From the NCBI RefSeq assembly GCF_900095745.1, contig NZ_FMIR01000014.1:1-64000 (forward strand): 64,000 bases of DNA, written 5' to 3'. The notes below the pieces were generated by a model. It did not search any database. It had not been told where the DNA came from and worked only from the letters and a program-made list of their open reading frames with translations. Of the stretch, positions 1 through 8,122 are shown piece by piece. The translations under genes were made by a program, and so were the position numbers. The stretch comes from Microbacterium oxydans. Lineage in GTDB: Bacteria; Actinomycetota; Actinomycetes; Actinomycetales; Microbacteriaceae. Within the stretch, counting starts at the first letter, position 1, and the number at the start of each line of letters is the position of its first letter.

Positions 1-279
1 CGCCCCCGCCGCATCGGTGCGCAGCACCCGCTGCAACAACTCGTTCACCGTGCGGCAGCCATATCGCCCGCAGAACGCCGGCTCACCCGACCCCGCCGGA
101 CGCTCATCGACCGACGCGACCGTCTCCACGACCACCGCCCCCACCCGCCGCTGCACCTCACCCGCGACCCGCAAAACCTGCATCTTCTCGTCGTCACCGA
201 GCCCCGCGATCACGTCCGAGCGCAGCACCGCATCCAGGTCAGCGACGACCTGGCCGAGCAGTTCCGCGGGGTTGTTCAT
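1..279 (-). CDS. DUF222-type (HNH endonuclease family) protein, N-terminal part, cut by window edge
   Basis: 93 codons read from an ATG at 279 off the left edge. The protein begins MNNPAELLGQVVADLDAVL and continues through a helical stretch to CRTVNELLQRVLRTDAAGA, which resembles the start of actinobacterial DUF222 proteins; these usually end in an HNH nuclease domain that would lie outside the window. A G-run immediately 5' of the ATG may act as a Shine-Dalgarno or simply be leader. Such genes are often multicopy in Microbacteriaceae and their role is unknown. The family call rests on the N-terminus only; the HNH domain is not visible. Confidence 0.7.
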   Translation of the reverse strand, partial: MNNPAELLGQVVADLDAVLRSDVIAGLGDDEKMQVLRVAGEVQRRVGAVVVETVASVDERPAGSGEPAFCGRYGCRTVNELLQRVLRTDAAGA

Positions 280-549
280 ACCCCCCAGTCAACCCAGGGC
301 CACCGACATTCGAACCCCGATAACCCCAGATCAGAGCAGTATTCTGGAACACGCGAAACGTCGACAATCCCTCCACAAAAACGACGTCAGGGCCCTTGTC
401 CACACTCGCGGCGGCACGGTGCGCCGCGACGCTCACGGATACCCCGCACCAGGGCTGAGTGTGAGTATCCACGTCGACATCACACCTACCGATGTCGACG
501 GAGACCGAGCATCCGTCGACGAAACGGAGCCGAGCATCCGCTCTTCGAT
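280..549. other. Intergenic region upstream of M23 peptidase and DUF222 gene
   Basis: No convincing gene is seen here; the codon third positions lack the GC bias of real genes nearby. It holds a perfect inverted repeat (GTCGACATC at 473-481, GATGTCGAC at 491-499, 9-nt spacer) and two direct copies of CCGAGCATCCG (505-515 and 530-540, 25-bp period). Both lie just upstream of the promoter at 550-578 and could be regulator sites. Confidence 0.5.
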
Positions 550-578
550 TTGACGCTCACAGGTTCGCCAACTAAATT
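550..578 (+). promoter_or_regulatory. Sigma-70-like promoter of the M23 peptidase gene
   Basis: TTGACG at 550-555 and TAAATT at 573-578 are separated by 17 bp, a near-consensus housekeeping promoter. It overlaps the only canonical start codon (TTG 550) of the downstream reading frame, so translation must start further on if this promoter is used. Confidence 0.5.
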
Positions 579-1764
579 ACAGATCGGTAACGGTGGCATC
601 CGGGGGGATCGACCGCCGCGTACATCTGCCCTCCGGAAGGACTCCGTCACGAATTCCCTGCCACCCGAGCGCGCTCACGACGCCCCGGACACCCCCGAAG
701 AAGCGCCTGCCGCACCCCGCCCACTGCTGCGGCGCGATCGGCGGAACTCCGCCCCCACGACTCCTGAAGCTCCCCGTACGGCGGACGCACCTTCAGACGC
801 ACAGCCTCCCCGCACAGCCGACGCATCCACCGAGACGCAGTCCCCCGTCGCCGCGAGCACCCCCACAGACGCGCAGCCTCCCGTCGCCGCGAACACCGCC
901 GCCACGGACGCCCCCCGCCCGTCGCACTCGAAGGCCACCGGCAAGCCCCGCCGCGCCCGGAACCCGCGAGGGCGTCTCGCGCGAAAGCCCGCAGCATCTC
1001 CGGTCCGTCCCCGCCGCGCGAAGCGTCCGTGGGCGAAGGCCAAGGCGCTCGGTGCCACGTTCGCAATCGGCGTGATGGTCACCGGCGCCGCACTGCCCGC
1101 GCTCGCCACCGGCAGCGAAGGGGCCGTCGCCGGCGCCACCACCAGCCTCACCACGGCGGCCGCAGCCGACGCCGCGCAGTCCTACACACCCACGTCGGCA
1201 TCCTCCTCCTCAGACGAGATCCGTGCCGAGATCGCTCCGCGCGGGACGTTCTCGGCGACGACGCCCGAAGAGATCGAAGAGACGCGCTCGCGTGCCGTCG
1301 CGGCCGCACTCGCTGCCGGCATGCCGCTCGGAAGCGCGGTCGACATCCCCATCGCCGATCGCATCGTCATGCCGATGGCTGACGGCACCTACTCGTTCAC
1401 CGATGGCTTCGGCGCTTCCCGCCCGGGCCGGTCGCACCTCGGCCAGGACTTCGCTGCCGGCGTCGGCACGCCGATCAACGCCGCCATGAAGGGCTGCGTC
1501 TCGCGCTCCACCGAGAGCTACCAGGGCTACGGCGTGACGATCCAGATCGAGAGCATCGTCGACGGACAGGCCGTCAGCACGGTCTACTCGCACATGAACT
1601 ACGGAACCCGTGCGGTCGAGGTCGGCGACTGCGTCGACGAGGGGCAGTACATCGGCGACGTCGGATCGACCGGCTACGTGTTCGGCTCCTGCCTGCACTT
1701 CGAGGTCCACATCAACACGGTCGCCGTCGACCCGATGCCCTGGCTCCAGACGCACGTGAGCTGA
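550..1764 (+). CDS. M23 family metallopeptidase, membrane-anchored or secreted
   Basis: The C-terminal half is a peptidoglycan-hydrolase M23 domain with the zinc ligands in place: GRSHLGQDFAAG (H-x3-D), VYSHMNYG, and CLHFEVHIN (HxH). Before it come a long Pro/Ala/Thr-rich, basic, probably disordered N-terminus and a hydrophobic segment near residues 167-190 (FAIGVMVTGAALPALAT) acting as signal or anchor, so the enzyme should act on the cell wall. The start is doubtful: TTG 550 is the only canonical upstream start, but it sits in a -35 box and the first ~35 codons show poor GC3. A GGAAGG at 635-640 points to initiation near 646-658, where only GTC or CTG codons are available in frame. The family is certain; the N-terminus is not. 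Confidence 0.85.
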   Translation: MTLTGSPTKLQIGNGGIRGDRPPRTSALRKDSVTNSLPPERAHDAPDTPEEAPAAPRPLLRRDRRNSAPTTPEAPRTADAPSDAQPPRTADASTETQSPVAASTPTDAQPPVAANTAATDAPRPSHSKATGKPRRARNPRGRLARKPAASPVRPRRAKRPWAKAKALGATFAIGVMVTGAALPALATGSEGAVAGATTSLTTAAAADAAQSYTPTSASSSSDEIRAEIAPRGTFSATTPEEIEETRSRAVAAALAAGMPLGSAVDIPIADRIVMPMADGTYSFTDGFGASRPGRSHLGQDFAAGVGTPINAAMKGCVSRSTESYQGYGVTIQIESIVDGQAVSTVYSHMNYGTRAVEVGDCVDEGQYIGDVGSTGYVFGSCLHFEVHINTVAVDPMPWLQTHVS

Positions 1765-1793
1765 CCCGGTCCACGCGACTCGGCAGCGGCCAC

Positions 1794-3245
1794 TCAGTCG
1801 AGCGCGCTCATCACGTGCTTGATGCGGGTGTAGTCCTCGAACCCGTACTGCGAGAGGTCCTTGCCGTACCCGGAGTGCTTGAACCCGCCGTGGGGCATGT
1901 CCGACACGAACGGGATGTGCGTGTTGATCCACACGCAGCCGAAGTCGAGGTCGCGCGAGAAGCGCATCGCCCGCGTGTGATCGGTCGTCCACACCGAGGC
2001 CGCGAGCGCATAGGGCACGTCGTTCGCCCACTGGAGCGCCTCGTCGTCGCCGGAGAACGCCTGCACGGTGAGCACCGGGCCGAAGATCTCACCCTGTACG
2101 ACCTCGTCGTCCTGCCGCACACTCGACACGATCGTGGCCTCCCAGAAGTAGCCCCGGTCTCCCTGGCGGCGTCCGCCGGTCTCGATGGTCGCGTGTGCAG
2201 GAAGCCGGTCGATGAAACCCTGCACCTGAGCGAGCTGTGCCGCGCTGCTCAGCGGCCCGTACAGCACCCCCTCCTCGTGCGGTCCTCCGGTGCGCGCGTG
2301 CGTCTTCGCCCTCGCCACCAGCGCGGCGACGAGCTCATCGTGCCGCGACTCGTGCACGAGCACGCGTGTGGCCGCCGTGCAGTCCTGTCCGCCGTTGAAG
2401 AAGGCCCCGGTGATGATCCCGTCGACCGCCTTCTCGAGCACGGCATCCGCGAACACGATCGCGGGTGCCTTGCCACCGAGTTCCAGGTGCACGCGCTTCA
2501 CGTCGTTCGCCGCCGAGCGCGCCACCGCCATGCCCGCCCGTACCGAACCGGTGATCGCCACCATCTGCGGGGTCGGATGCTCGACGAGCGCGACCCCCGT
2601 GTCGCGATCGCCGAGCACGACATTCAGAGTGCCGGCAGGGGTGTGCAGCGCGACGATCTCGGCGAGCAGAAGCGTGGTCAACGGCGTCGACTCCGCGGGC
2701 TTGAGCACGACCGTGTTCCCGGCGGCGAGCGCAGGCGCGATCTTCCAGACGGCCATGTTCAGCGGATAGTTCCACGGCGTCACCTGACCGATCACGCCGA
2801 CCGGCTCCCGGCGCACGAACGACGTGTGCCCGGCGAGGTACTCCCCCGCCGCCCGACCTTCGAGACTGCGGGCAGCGCCCGCGAAGAATCGCAGCTGATC
2901 GACCGACTGCATGATCTCGTCGGCGACGAGGCTCGCACGCGGCTTGCCGGTGTCCTGCGATTCCAGGTCGGCGAACTCCTCGGCCCGCGACTCCATCTCA
3001 TCGGCGATGCGGAACAGCGCCAGCTGTCGATCGGCGGGCGTCGTGTCACGCCAGAACGGGAAGGCCGCGGATGCCGCGGCATAGGCGTCGTCGACGTCGG
3101 CACCGTCGGAGATCGGCAGTTCACCGTAGGCGGCTTCGGTGACAGGATCGAGGAGCGGCATCCGTTCCGTCCCGGACGCGGGCACGTAGCGACCGCCGAT
3201 GAAGTTCTGCAACGGCGCGGAGTTCTTCAGAAGGCTGCGGGACAT
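1794..3245 (-). CDS. patD: Gamma-aminobutyraldehyde-type aldehyde dehydrogenase
   Basis: NAD-dependent aldehyde dehydrogenase of 483 residues, full length. The active site is intact: WNYP near 158, KPAEST near 182, the general base in HLELGGKAP near 255, and the catalytic Cys in FNGGQDCTAATR near 289. The NGGQDCTAATR form is typical of aminobutyraldehyde (PatD/Prr-like) enzymes, which oxidise 4-aminobutanal to GABA. It is divergent from an Lrp-type regulator and an FAD amine oxidase, which supports a role in putrescine or related polyamine breakdown. The family is clear; the substrate is inferred from motif and context. Confidence 0.85.
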   Translation of the reverse strand: MSRSLLKNSAPLQNFIGGRYVPASGTERMPLLDPVTEAAYGELPISDGADVDDAYAAASAAFPFWRDTTPADRQLALFRIADEMESRAEEFADLESQDTGKPRASLVADEIMQSVDQLRFFAGAARSLEGRAAGEYLAGHTSFVRREPVGVIGQVTPWNYPLNMAVWKIAPALAAGNTVVLKPAESTPLTTLLLAEIVALHTPAGTLNVVLGDRDTGVALVEHPTPQMVAITGSVRAGMAVARSAANDVKRVHLELGGKAPAIVFADAVLEKAVDGIITGAFFNGGQDCTAATRVLVHESRHDELVAALVARAKTHARTGGPHEEGVLYGPLSSAAQLAQVQGFIDRLPAHATIETGGRRQGDRGYFWEATIVSSVRQDDEVVQGEIFGPVLTVQAFSGDDEALQWANDVPYALAASVWTTDHTRAMRFSRDLDFGCVWINTHIPFVSDMPHGGFKHSGYGKDLSQYGFEDYTRIKHVMSALD

Positions 3246-3300
3246 GCCGTCATGGTAGCGCGCGACCTGCGGAATCGGAAGATATCGGCCGCACGCAGCG

Positions 3301-3339
3301 ACTGAATCAGTTGCAGGATCGAGCCATGACTGTCAATAT
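3301..3339 (+). promoter_or_regulatory. Lrp-gene promoter with overlapping palindrome
   Basis: TTGCAG (3311-3316) and CAATAT (3334-3339) are 17 bp apart and the ATG at 3346 follows after 6 nt with no Shine-Dalgarno, so the transcript is probably leaderless. ACTGAATCAGT (3301-3311) is a 5+1+5 palindrome touching the -35 box and is a candidate operator for the adjacent Lrp-type protein. The intergenic gap to the divergent dehydrogenase is only 100 bp. Confidence 0.4.
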
Positions 3340-3345
3340 CGACAG

Positions 3346-3813
3346 ATGAGCCCCAAGCCTGCCCAGCCTGCACTGGACGACATCTCGAAGCGCATCGTCG
3401 AACTCCTGCAGGAGGACGGCCGCCGCCCCTACGCCGAGATCGCGCGCGAGGTCGGGCTCAGCGAAGCCGCCGCCCGTCAGCGTGTGCAGCGGATGACCGA
3501 GGCCGGCATCATCCAGATCGTCGCGGTCACCGATCCGATGCAGCTCGGCTTCCACCGCATGTCGATGATCGGCATCCGCGTCTCCGGCGACCCCCGCGCG
3601 ATCGCTGAAGAGCTCACCACGATCCCCGAGCTGGCCTACGTCGTCGTCACTCTCGGGACGTTCGACATCCTCGTCGAGGCCGTGTGCGAGGACGACGAGC
3701 ACCTGATCACCCTCATCGCCACCCGCATCCGCACCATCCCGGGCATCGTCCACACCGAGAGCCTGCTCTACGCGGGCCTCTACAAAGACCTCTACAACTG
3801 GGGTACGCGCTGA
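3346..3813 (+). CDS. Lrp/AsnC family transcriptional regulator
   Basis: A 155-residue protein with an N-terminal winged helix (about residues 8-55, DISKRIVELLQEDGRRPYAE... AAARQRVQRM) and a C-terminal RAM/ligand-binding domain (about 65-150), the normal length for the family. It lies between a divergent aldehyde dehydrogenase and a downstream FAD oxidoreductase 28 bp away, so it is probably the local regulator of an amine-degradation cluster sensing an amino acid or amine. The ATG at 3346 is chosen because it follows a promoter-like -10 by 6 nt and gives the expected N-terminus. Confidence 0.9.
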   Translation: MSPKPAQPALDDISKRIVELLQEDGRRPYAEIAREVGLSEAAARQRVQRMTEAGIIQIVAVTDPMQLGFHRMSMIGIRVSGDPRAIAEELTTIPELAYVVVTLGTFDILVEAVCEDDEHLITLIATRIRTIPGIVHTESLLYAGLYKDLYNWGTR

Positions 3814-3841
3814 GGCGCACCCCCGACGCATCGGAGTGATC

Positions 3842-5245
3842 ATGGGAACCACCGTCTTCGAACGCCGGCAGCCGCCGCAGGGGGTCGTCGACGCCTCCCT
3901 GCGCGACACCGCTCTGCGCGTCTTCTGGCTCGACGATGTCGATCGACCGACGCATCCGCGCCTGAACGGCACGGTCCGCGCCGACCTCGCCATCGTCGGC
4001 GGCGGCTACGCCGGGCTGTGGACCGCCGTGCGCGCCAAGGAGCGCGACCCCGAGCGCCGCATCGTCCTCGTGGAGGCATCGCGGATCGCGTGGGCGGCAT
4101 CCGGTCGCAACGGCGGCTTCTGCGAGTCGAGCCTCACCCACGGTCATGAGAACGGCGTGACCCGGTGGCCCGAGGAGATCGACCGGCTCGAGGAGCTGGG
4201 CCACGAGAACCTCGACGGCATCGAGCAGACCGTCGCGCGCTACGGCATGGACACGGAGTTCGAGCGCACCGGTCAGCTGGCCGTCGCGGTCGAGCCGCAC
4301 CAGGTCGAGTGGCTCCGCGACGAACCGGGCTTCCTCGACCGCGAAGCCGTGCAGGCGGAGGTGCACTCCGAGACGTTCCTCGCCGGAGCCTGGGACCGCG
4401 AGGGCTCGGCGATGGTGAATCCGGCCAAGTTGGGCGTCGAGCTGGCACGCGTGGCCGCAGACCTCGGCGTCGAGATCTACGAGCACAGCATCGTGCGCGC
4501 CATCGAGGGCGATGGCTCGGGCCCGATCGCGCTGGTCACGCCGAACGGCCGGGTGGTCGCGGATGCCGTGGCCCTCGGCACGAACGTGTTCCCCTCGCTC
4601 CTCAAACGCAACCGCCTGATGACCGTGCCGGTCTACGACTACGTGCTGATGACCGAGCCGCTCTCCGCCGAACAGCTCGCGTCGATCGGCTGGTCGAACC
4701 GGCAGGGCCTCGCCGACAGCGCGAACCAGTTCCACTACTACCGGCTCACGGGTGACAACCGCATCCTGTTCGGCGGCTACGACGCGGTCTATCACTACGG
4801 TGGCAAGGTGCGCCCCGAGTACGAGGACCGCATCGAGAGTCACCGTAAGCTCGCCTCGCACTTCTTCACGACCTTCCCGCAGCTGGAGGGTGTGCGCTTC
4901 ACCCACCGCTGGGCCGGAGCGATCGACTCGTCGAGCCGCTTCTGCGCGTTCTTCGGCACCGCCCGCAAGGGCCGCGTCACCTATGCGACCGGCTTCACCG
5001 GACTGGGTGTGGGGGCTGCCCGCTTCGCCGCCGACGTCATGCTCGACAAGCTGTCGGAGGATTCGACCGAACGCACCGAGCTGCGGATGGTGCGCGAGAA
5101 GCCGATTCCGTTCCCGCCGGAGCCCGCCGCCTCGATCGGCGTGAACCTGGTGCGCGCAGCCATGAACCGGGCTGACCACAACGAGGGCAAGCGCAACCTG
5201 TTCCTCAAGACGCTCGACGCCGTCGGCATGGGCTTCGACTCGTGA
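3842..5245 (+). CDS. FAD-dependent oxidoreductase, PuuB-like amine oxidase
   Basis: 467 residues of the DAO/PuuB flavoprotein family. The dinucleotide-binding motif AIVGGGYAGLW is at about residues 50-60, followed by RNGGFCE, typical of gamma-glutamylputrescine oxidase-like enzymes. The C-terminal part has THRWAGAIDSSSRFCAFFG and TGFTGLGVGAARF, the usual second FAD contact. It probably oxidises a primary amine or an acylated amine to an aldehyde for the divergent dehydrogenase. ATG 3842 is preferred over GTG 3836 because GGAG lies 5 nt before it. Its end overlaps the next gene in a GTGA junction. No glutamylputrescine synthetase is in the window, so the substrate remains open. Confidence 0.85.
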   Translation: MGTTVFERRQPPQGVVDASLRDTALRVFWLDDVDRPTHPRLNGTVRADLAIVGGGYAGLWTAVRAKERDPERRIVLVEASRIAWAASGRNGGFCESSLTHGHENGVTRWPEEIDRLEELGHENLDGIEQTVARYGMDTEFERTGQLAVAVEPHQVEWLRDEPGFLDREAVQAEVHSETFLAGAWDREGSAMVNPAKLGVELARVAADLGVEIYEHSIVRAIEGDGSGPIALVTPNGRVVADAVALGTNVFPSLLKRNRLMTVPVYDYVLMTEPLSAEQLASIGWSNRQGLADSANQFHYYRLTGDNRILFGGYDAVYHYGGKVRPEYEDRIESHRKLASHFFTTFPQLEGVRFTHRWAGAIDSSSRFCAFFGTARKGRVTYATGFTGLGVGAARFAADVMLDKLSEDSTERTELRMVREKPIPFPPEPAASIGVNLVRAAMNRADHNEGKRNLFLKTLDAVGMGFDS

Positions 5246-5589
5246 ATGCTCTCGCGGCGGGGAGCGGGGTGGATGCCCGTGGTCTCGCACTCGCGCACGA
5301 GCCGTTGCCCGCGGGCGAGGTGCTCGCCGGCGCCCCGACGACCGCCGTGCACGAGTTGGCGAGTCTCGGCGGGGTCGAGGTCGGCGTGTGGGAGATGACC
5401 CCTGGCACTGCGACCGACACCGAGGCCGACGAGGTGTTCGTCGTGCTGAGCGGCCGCGCCACGATCTCGTTCGGCTCGTCGGGGCTGCCCGACCTCGAGA
5501 TCGGCCCCGGCTCGGTCGTGCGCCTCGCTGAGGGCATGCGCACGACCTGGACCGTGACCGAGACGCTCCGCAAGGTGTACGTGGCCTGA
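5242..5589 (+). CDS. Small cupin-domain protein
   Basis: A 115-residue single-cupin protein. The region VGVWEMTPGTATDTEADEV followed by FVVLSGRATISF and the later IGPGSVVRLAEGMRTTW give the two cupin motifs, although the metal-binding histidines are mostly replaced. GTG 5242 overlaps the stop of the amine oxidase (GTGA), so the two are translationally coupled. Similar cupins accompany PuuB-like oxidases in many actinobacteria; their exact function is not known. Confidence 0.8.
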   Translation: MNALAAGSGVDARGLALAHEPLPAGEVLAGAPTTAVHELASLGGVEVGVWEMTPGTATDTEADEVFVVLSGRATISFGSSGLPDLEIGPGSVVRLAEGMRTTWTVTETLRKVYVA

Positions 5590-5609
5590 CGGCAGGTCGG
5601 CTCAGATCG

Positions 5610-7121
5610 TCAGGACGACTCGCCCAGCAGCGGGCGCACGGAGGCGTAGGCATCGCGGACGTCGCGGGTGGGAGTGTCGTAGACCCGGACGATGCCCGCA
5701 CTCCCCTGATGACGCGGCCAGCCGGGGTCGCCGTCGACGAGGAACGCGACCGCCGCCCCGTGCACCTCATCGGCCAGCTGCTGCGGCGGGTTCGGGCCGG
5801 CGAGCGGCTCGATCGCGGGCCCGTCGAGGCAGTCGAAGAAGAACGGCACGTCGAGGCAGTGCTCCGCAAAACCGAAGCGCCCCGACGGCCACGAGAACCG
5901 GTACACCCAGGTCGGCGCGGCCCCGCGATCGGCGACGACCTTCAGCAGCGCTGAGCGGAACATCCGGTCGGTCAGCAGCCGTCCGGCGATGCGGGCATTG
6001 CCGAGGCCCGTGATGTCGGCGTTGGCGGCGAGGTACTCGCGGCGCGCGGCCTTCGGCAGCCCGAGCTTTCCCAGCAGGAGCGACCGGGGCACCCAACGGA
6101 GCTTCTTCGCCGCATCCGAGAACACCATGGTGAACTCGTCGTCGGTCGCGCCGAGCACGAGCGGCTTGTCGGCGCCGATGCCCGCGGCGAGCGCCTCGCG
6201 CGTCGACCGCGGCAGCAGATCGCCGTCGATGCTCGGCCCGAGCGGCAGCCCCTCCTCGATCATGCTGCCGACCGACGACGGCCCGAGCTCGGTCGCCTTC
6301 TTCTGCAGCTCGAGCACACGCTCCTCGTCCAGCGACGAGAACCCGGCGACGGTCGGCTCGACCCCGCAGGCGGCAGCGAGTCCGCGGCCGAACGTCTCGG
6401 CGCGGGCGGAGGAGACATCGGCGAGCGCACCCGAGATCGAGTAGACACCGTGGAACAGGTGCTGCGCCAGCTCCATGCCGAGCAGGGTCAGCACGGCACC
6501 GCCACCCGCGGACTGACCGGCGATCGTCACGCGCGACGGGTCTCCGCCGAACGCGGCGATGTTCTGCTGCACCCATTCCAGCGCGAGCAGCCAGTCGCGC
6601 ACGCCACGGTTCGACGGAGCATCCTCGATCCAGCCGAAACCGTCGAAGCCGAGGCGGTACGAGATCGACACGGTCACGACGCCGTCGCGGTTGAAGTTGC
6701 GGCCGTCGTACCAGACGCTCGCGGGCGAGCCGGCGAAGTACCCGCCCCCGTGGATCCAGACGAGCACCGGCATCCCGGTTCCCTGCTCGGCGCGGGTCGG
6801 ACTCGACGTGAACACGTTGACGTTGAGTGTCGACTCGCCCTCGACGCTCGGCTCGGGGATGAGCGTGACGCCGGGATCGCCGCGCTGCGCGGTGGCGGCG
6901 AACTCGAGCGCGTCGCGCACACCCTCCCACGGTGCCTTCGGCACGGGCGCCTGGAAGCGCAGCTCGCCGATCGGAGCCTCCGCGAAGGGGATGCCCAGGA
7001 ATGCCGCCGACCGCGGATTACCGCGCCCCCCGGTGGTCGGACGCCAGCGGCCGCGCACCCGTCCTGCGGCGGTCGTCACCTCGACGAACTCGGGGGTCGT
7101 CTCGAAGTCGGTATCGGTCAT
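5610..7121 (-). CDS. Carboxylesterase, type B family
   Basis: A 503-residue alpha/beta hydrolase of the COesterase family. It contains the oxyanion-hole segment VLVWIHGGGYFAGS, the nucleophile elbow GQSAGGGAV, and a C-terminal His in FGFAEHCLDVPFF. It hydrolyses carboxylic esters; the natural substrate cannot be told from sequence. ATG 7121 is chosen because AGGAG lies 9 nt upstream; an earlier in-frame start would add 13 poorly conserved residues. No signal peptide is seen, so it is probably cytoplasmic. It is transcribed away from the cupin gene, with convergent ends only about 20 bp apart. Confidence 0.88.
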   Translation of the reverse strand: MTDTDFETTPEFVEVTTAAGRVRGRWRPTTGGRGNPRSAAFLGIPFAEAPIGELRFQAPVPKAPWEGVRDALEFAATAQRGDPGVTLIPEPSVEGESTLNVNVFTSSPTRAEQGTGMPVLVWIHGGGYFAGSPASVWYDGRNFNRDGVVTVSISYRLGFDGFGWIEDAPSNRGVRDWLLALEWVQQNIAAFGGDPSRVTIAGQSAGGGAVLTLLGMELAQHLFHGVYSISGALADVSSARAETFGRGLAAACGVEPTVAGFSSLDEERVLELQKKATELGPSSVGSMIEEGLPLGPSIDGDLLPRSTREALAAGIGADKPLVLGATDDEFTMVFSDAAKKLRWVPRSLLLGKLGLPKAARREYLAANADITGLGNARIAGRLLTDRMFRSALLKVVADRGAAPTWVYRFSWPSGRFGFAEHCLDVPFFFDCLDGPAIEPLAGPNPPQQLADEVHGAAVAFLVDGDPGWPRHQGSAGIVRVYDTPTRDVRDAYASVRPLLGESS

Positions 7122-7171
7122 CACAGCATTCTCCTGGTCGCAGGCGGCGAGCGGCGGCACCGCGAACGCCC

Positions 7172-8122
7172 TCAGCCGAGGATCGATGTGACCTCAGCGT
7201 GCGGCATCCGCGTCGTCATGACCCCGATCGCCTCGGGGTTGTCATCGACCAGCACGGCGTCACGACCGAGCGCCGAGGCCACGGCCCCGGTCGTGCCGCT
7301 GCCGGCGAAGAGGTCGAGCACCCGGTCGCCGGGGCGACTCGAGGCGGTCACGATGCGGCGGAGGATCCCCTCCGGCTTCTGCGTGGGATAGCCGGTCTTC
7401 TCGCGTCCGGTCGTCGGGACGATCGTGTGCCACCAGACGTCGGTCGGCAGCTTGCCGCGCGCGGCCTTCTCGGCGGTGACCAGTCCCGGCGCCATATACG
7501 GCTCGCGGTCGACCTCTTCGGAGTTGAAGACGTACTCCCGCGGATTCTTCACGTAGACGAGGATCGTGTCGTGCTTGGTGGGCCAGCGGCTGCGCGACTT
7601 CGCCCCGTAGTCGTACGCCCAGATGAGCTCGTTGAGGAAGCAGTCCCGACCGAACACGGCGTCCAGCATGACCTTGGCGTAGTGCGCCTCGCGGTAGTCG
7701 AGGTGCAGGTACAGCGTGCCGTCGTCGGCGAGCAGCCGCCAGGCCTCCTCGAGCCGGGGCATCAGGAAGGAGCCGTAGTCGTCGAAGCGGTCGTCATAGG
7801 CGCGCAGCATCCCGCGCACCCGCTCGTAGGCATGCCCGTGGAACCCGTGCCGCACCTCGAGCGCCGGCTCGGTCTCGGTCGCCGACGGTTCAGAACTCAG
7901 GAAGACCGGTGCCGCATCGCTCGATTCGACGGGCTCCGCGCCCGAATCTGCGGATTCTTCCTGAGTTGTGAACGTCCGGCGCGCGGTGACCACCTGTCGC
8001 CCCTGCGTCCTGCCGGTGTTGAACGGCGGGTCGAGGTACACGAGCGTGAAGGAACCCGACGGCAGGGTCGCCGCGACGGCGAGGTTGTCGCCCTCGATGA
8101 TGGTGACCGCGCCCGCGGTCAC
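7172..8122 (-). CDS. Site-specific DNA methyltransferase (N4/N6 amino type)
   Basis: An adenine- or cytosine-N4-specific MTase of about 316 residues. The catalytic motif IV (YLDPPFNTGR) comes near residue 30 and the SAM-binding motif I (LDLFAGSGTTG) near the C-terminus, the beta-class order with a target-recognition region between them. No restriction endonuclease is next to it, so it looks like an orphan MTase. GTG 8122 overlaps the stop of the lipoate ligase gene in a GTGA junction; a GTG at 8140 is an alternative. A GC-poor stretch at 7880-7960 (SSEPSATETEP region) is less conserved-looking and may be a linker. The target sequence is unknown. Confidence 0.85.
   Translation of the reverse strand: MTAGAVTIIEGDNLAVAATLPSGSFTLVYLDPPFNTGRTQGRQVVTARRTFTTQEESADSGAEPVESSDAAPVFLSSEPSATETEPALEVRHGFHGHAYERVRGMLRAYDDRFDDYGSFLMPRLEEAWRLLADDGTLYLHLDYREAHYAKVMLDAVFGRDCFLNELIWAYDYGAKSRSRWPTKHDTILVYVKNPREYVFNSEEVDREPYMAPGLVTAEKAARGKLPTDVWWHTIVPTTGREKTGYPTQKPEGILRRIVTASSRPGDRVLDLFAGSGTTGAVASALGRDAVLVDDNPEAIGVMTTRMPHAEVTSILG

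Noticed and set aside
300..325. GGTTCGAAT on the minus strand, resembling a tRNA T-arm
   Set aside because: No acceptor, anticodon or D-arm pairing can be built around it; it is simply part of the DUF222 gene's upstream region.
3713..5869. Very long open frame antisense to the amine oxidase and cupin genes
   Set aside because: Typical high-GC shadow: it is Arg/Ala-rich without motifs, while the opposite strand encodes intact conserved enzymes.
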